Assembly: GCF_030812995.1 (NCBI RefSeq)
Contig: NZ_JAUSTT010000014.1
Coordinates: forward strand, 62,001-126,000
Direction: 5' to 3'
Origin: Bacillus chungangensis
Lineage (GTDB): Bacteria > Bacillota > Bacilli > Bacillales > Bacillaceae_C
DNA length: 64,000 nt
This document shows, piece by piece, positions 61,944-64,000 of the stretch; the first letter of the stretch is position 1, and every line of letters begins with the position of its first letter. The notes beneath the pieces were generated by a model, which saw only the letters and a program-made list of their open reading frames with translations, was not told the origin of the DNA and did not search any database. The position numbers and the translations under genes were made by a program.

Positions 61944-63065
61944 ATGGGGAAATTTCAAACGGAAACATATCTTGCACAGATTGGAAATCGTACAGATCAA
62001 CAGGCAGGTGCAATTAATACACCGGTTTATTTTTCAACTGCCTTTCGCCATCAGGAAATCGGCTTAGCTAAAGGGTATGACTATACGAGAACCGGAAATC
62101 CGACGCGGCATGTATTGGAAGCAGCAGTTGCTGGGCTTGAGCTTGGCCATCAAGCTTTTGCTTGCAGCTCTGGCATGAGTGCTGTTCAATTGGTTTTTTC
62201 GTTGTTTAAAGAAGGGGATCACATCATTGCATCAAGCGATTTATATGGCGGCTCTTATCGATTATTTGAATTACTTTCTTTTAAATATAGTTTGACTTTT
62301 AGCTATTGGGATGGAGAGGACGTAGAAGCATTACGGTCATTGCTTCGACGAGAAACGAAGGCAGTGTTTATTGAGACGCCAACAAATCCGCTTATGCAGC
62401 AAACGGATTTGTCTAAAGTAGCTGAAATCACGAAGCAATATCACCTTCTATTTATTGTCGATAACACTTTTTATACACCATTCTTACAGCGTCCTATTGA
62501 AGAAGGAGCAGATATTGTCATTCATAGTGCAACGAAATATTTAGGTGGACACAATGATGTGTTAGCGGGCTTGGTGATTGCAAAAGGAGAACAAATAAGT
62601 GCAGATTTATCACTTCTGCACAATGCAATCGGCGCTGTATTGTCGCCATTTGATTGTTGGCTGTTAATGAGAGGAATAAAAACATTGGCATTAAGGATGA
62701 AAAAACATGAGGAGAATGCGAAAGCCGTACTCGCATTTTTACAGTCGCATCCACTTGTCAGCGAGGTGTTATATCCAGGAAGAGGCGGTATGATTAGCTT
62801 TCGGATTGCAAAAGAACGGATGGTTGCACCGTTTCTAAAGGCATTAAAATTATTTACGTTTGCGGAAAGTTTAGGCGGCGTTGAAAGCTTGATTACATAT
62901 CCAGCCACGCAAACACATGCTGATATTCCCGAAGAGATCCGTAATGAATATGGATTATGCAATCGCCTTATTCGCATTTCCGTTGGCATTGAGCATGCGG
63001 AAGATTTAATTGCCGATCTTGCCCAAGCTTTTCACATCATTAAGAAAAGAGGTGCCAAATCATGA
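61944..63065 (+). CDS. metI: Cystathionine gamma-synthase / O-acetylhomoserine thiolyase
   Basis: This pyridoxal-phosphate enzyme joins an activated homoserine with cysteine (or sulphide) to give cystathionine or homocysteine. The 373-residue protein has YDYTRTGNPTRHVLEAAVAGLE near the start and the cofactor lysine in VIHSATKYLGGHNDVLAG; FIETPTNPLMQQTDL is the conserved loop. It resembles Bacillus MetI. GGAGGAGAA is ahead of the ATG. The stop overlaps the metC start by four bases. The S-box upstream turns both genes off when SAM is abundant. Confidence 0.95.
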   Translation: MGKFQTETYLAQIGNRTDQQAGAINTPVYFSTAFRHQEIGLAKGYDYTRTGNPTRHVLEAAVAGLELGHQAFACSSGMSAVQLVFSLFKEGDHIIASSDLYGGSYRLFELLSFKYSLTFSYWDGEDVEALRSLLRRETKAVFIETPTNPLMQQTDLSKVAEITKQYHLLFIVDNTFYTPFLQRPIEEGADIVIHSATKYLGGHNDVLAGLVIAKGEQISADLSLLHNAIGAVLSPFDCWLLMRGIKTLALRMKKHEENAKAVLAFLQSHPLVSEVLYPGRGGMISFRIAKERMVAPFLKALKLFTFAESLGGVESLITYPATQTHADIPEEIRNEYGLCNRLIRISVGIEHAEDLIADLAQAFHIIKKRGAKS

Positions 63066-64000
63066 ACCACTCTGTGCAAACAAAAGTGATTCAAGCATCA
63101 ACCTGTATCGATCCACATACAGGAGCAGTCAATGTCCCATTGTATCTTTCTTCTACATTTCACCAATTTGATGTAGACCAGTTTGGAAAATATGATTATA
63201 GCCGCTCAGGAAATCCAACGAGAGAGGCGTTGGAAACAGCAATCGCTGAGCTGGAAGGAGGGGTTGGCGGGTTTGCATTTTCTTCAGGGATGGCAGCGAT
63301 CTCCACTGCATTTATGCTGTTATCACAGCATGATCACGTTTTAATTTCCGAGGATGTCTATGGGGGAACTTATAGAATTGTTTCGCAAGTATTAACTCGT
63401 TTTGGCATCGAGCATAGTTTTGTCGATACGACAGATTTGGAAAAAGTGGCCTCTTCCATTAGAGCGAATACGAAAGTGATTTATATTGAAACACCTTCTA
63501 ATCCTACTTTGAACATTACCGATATACAAGAAGTGTCAAAAATCGCAAAAGCGAATGGCTGTTGGACTTTTGTTGATAATACGTTTATGACTCCGGTTTT
63601 ACAGCGTCCATTAGCACTTGGCGCCGATTTAGTGCTTCATAGTGCAACAAAATTTATTGCTGGCACAAGTGATGTTATCGCTGGACTTGCTGTCGCAGGT
63701 CATGATGCAATCGCGGAACAGCTTGGTTTTCTCCAAAATGCATTTGGCGGAATATTAGGTGTTCAAGATGCTTGGCTAGTGCTAAGAGGATTGAAAACAT
63801 TGCATGTCAGAATGAAAGAGTCGTCGCAAGCTGCTGCTAACATTTCGGTATTTCTTCAAGAGCATGCAAAGGTAAAGCGCGTTTACTATCCAGGATTGTC
63901 AGATCATCCGGGCGCTTTCATTCATCACGATCAATCTTGTTCTGCTGGTGCTGTCCTTTCTTTTGAGCTGGCAGACGAACAGGCGGTCCATCGCTTCGTA
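63062..64000 (+). CDS. metC: Cystathionine beta-lyase, 5' part only
   Basis: This is the first 313 residues of a gene that runs off the window. It starts with ATG in an ATGA overlap with the metI stop. YDYSRSGNPTREALETAIAELEGG and the cofactor lysine in LHSATKFIAGTSDVIAGLAV are typical of the Cys/Met PLP family; FIAGTSDVIAGL matches the lyase branch more than the synthase. The enzyme splits cystathionine into homocysteine, pyruvate and ammonia, completing transsulphuration. metI-metC is the known Bacillus order. Confidence 0.93.
   Translation, partial: MNHSVQTKVIQASTCIDPHTGAVNVPLYLSSTFHQFDVDQFGKYDYSRSGNPTREALETAIAELEGGVGGFAFSSGMAAISTAFMLLSQHDHVLISEDVYGGTYRIVSQVLTRFGIEHSFVDTTDLEKVASSIRANTKVIYIETPSNPTLNITDIQEVSKIAKANGCWTFVDNTFMTPVLQRPLALGADLVLHSATKFIAGTSDVIAGLAVAGHDAIAEQLGFLQNAFGGILGVQDAWLVLRGLKTLHVRMKESSQAAANISVFLQEHAKVKRVYYPGLSDHPGAFIHHDQSCSAGAVLSFELADEQAVHRFV

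Noticed and set aside
61756-62067. 103-codon plus-strand frame across the S-box and metI start
   Set aside because: It covers the riboswitch aptamer and overlaps metI in another frame.

Overview
The window is a 64-kb chromosomal stretch from a low-GC Gram-positive bacterium, most likely a member of the Bacillaceae. The reasons are the base composition, strong purine-rich ribosome binding sites, frequent TTG and GTG starts, two SAM (S-box) riboswitches ahead of methionine genes, Fur, Zur and PerR-type 7-1-7 boxes, a bacterial nitric oxide synthase, MprF, a YtrA-type GntR operon and the metI-metC pair. No genus is claimed. No rRNA, tRNA, CRISPR array, prophage or intact transposase was found.

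Layout. 1-4.9 kb: the end of an ornithine cyclodeaminase-like gene, a MarR regulator with a type I signal peptidase, and an ABC-2 exporter whose last permease is broken by an in-frame TGA; the marR and exporter promoters share an operator. 5.2-8.2 kb: an AlkA-type glycosylase behind a structured leader, glycerol dehydrogenase and an FMN-binding protein. 8.4-11.5 kb: Fur-box siderophore uptake (binding lipoprotein plus a fused double permease, no ATPase). 11.5-15.9 kb: kynU-kynB-kynA with a neurotransmitter-type symporter, probably tryptophan uptake and conversion to anthranilate. 16-24 kb: a GntR/ABC operon read leftward, two acetyltransferases, an oxidoreductase and an MFS carrier. 24.5-29.9 kb: Zur-box ZnuA, AzlCD, an AlaX editing protein with a TrmB regulator sharing an operator motif, and nos. 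30-38 kb: SCP2 protein, phosphatase, YitT, MprF, and a CynX-like carrier with a FadR-type regulator. 38-41 kb: S-box metE. 41-43 kb: a degenerate accessory stretch with an IS200/IS605-like relic, a RidA fragment and tandem repeat copies. 43-47 kb: chemoreceptor, SDR dehydrogenase and sodium:solute symporter. 47-50.5 kb: two-component system with a lipoprotein. 50.7-54.6 kb: LysR, PrpF-like isomerase and MFS carrier. 54.7-60.7 kb: penicillin acylase family, an ABC exporter, a YdbC-like protein and a GyrI-like protein. 60.9-64 kb: a secreted-protein pseudogene split by a repeat copy, then S-box metI-metC, which runs off the end.

The most unusual signal is a family of about 240-bp intergenic repeats (near 1885, 42437, 42643 and 61201, with end fragments near 29938 and 52889). 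At least one helix shows compensatory base changes between copies, so the repeat is probably structured as RNA or single-stranded DNA. It has no protein of its own here, one copy interrupts a gene, and one copy ends just before the ribosome binding site of the chemoreceptor. I could not match it to a named RNA family from memory.
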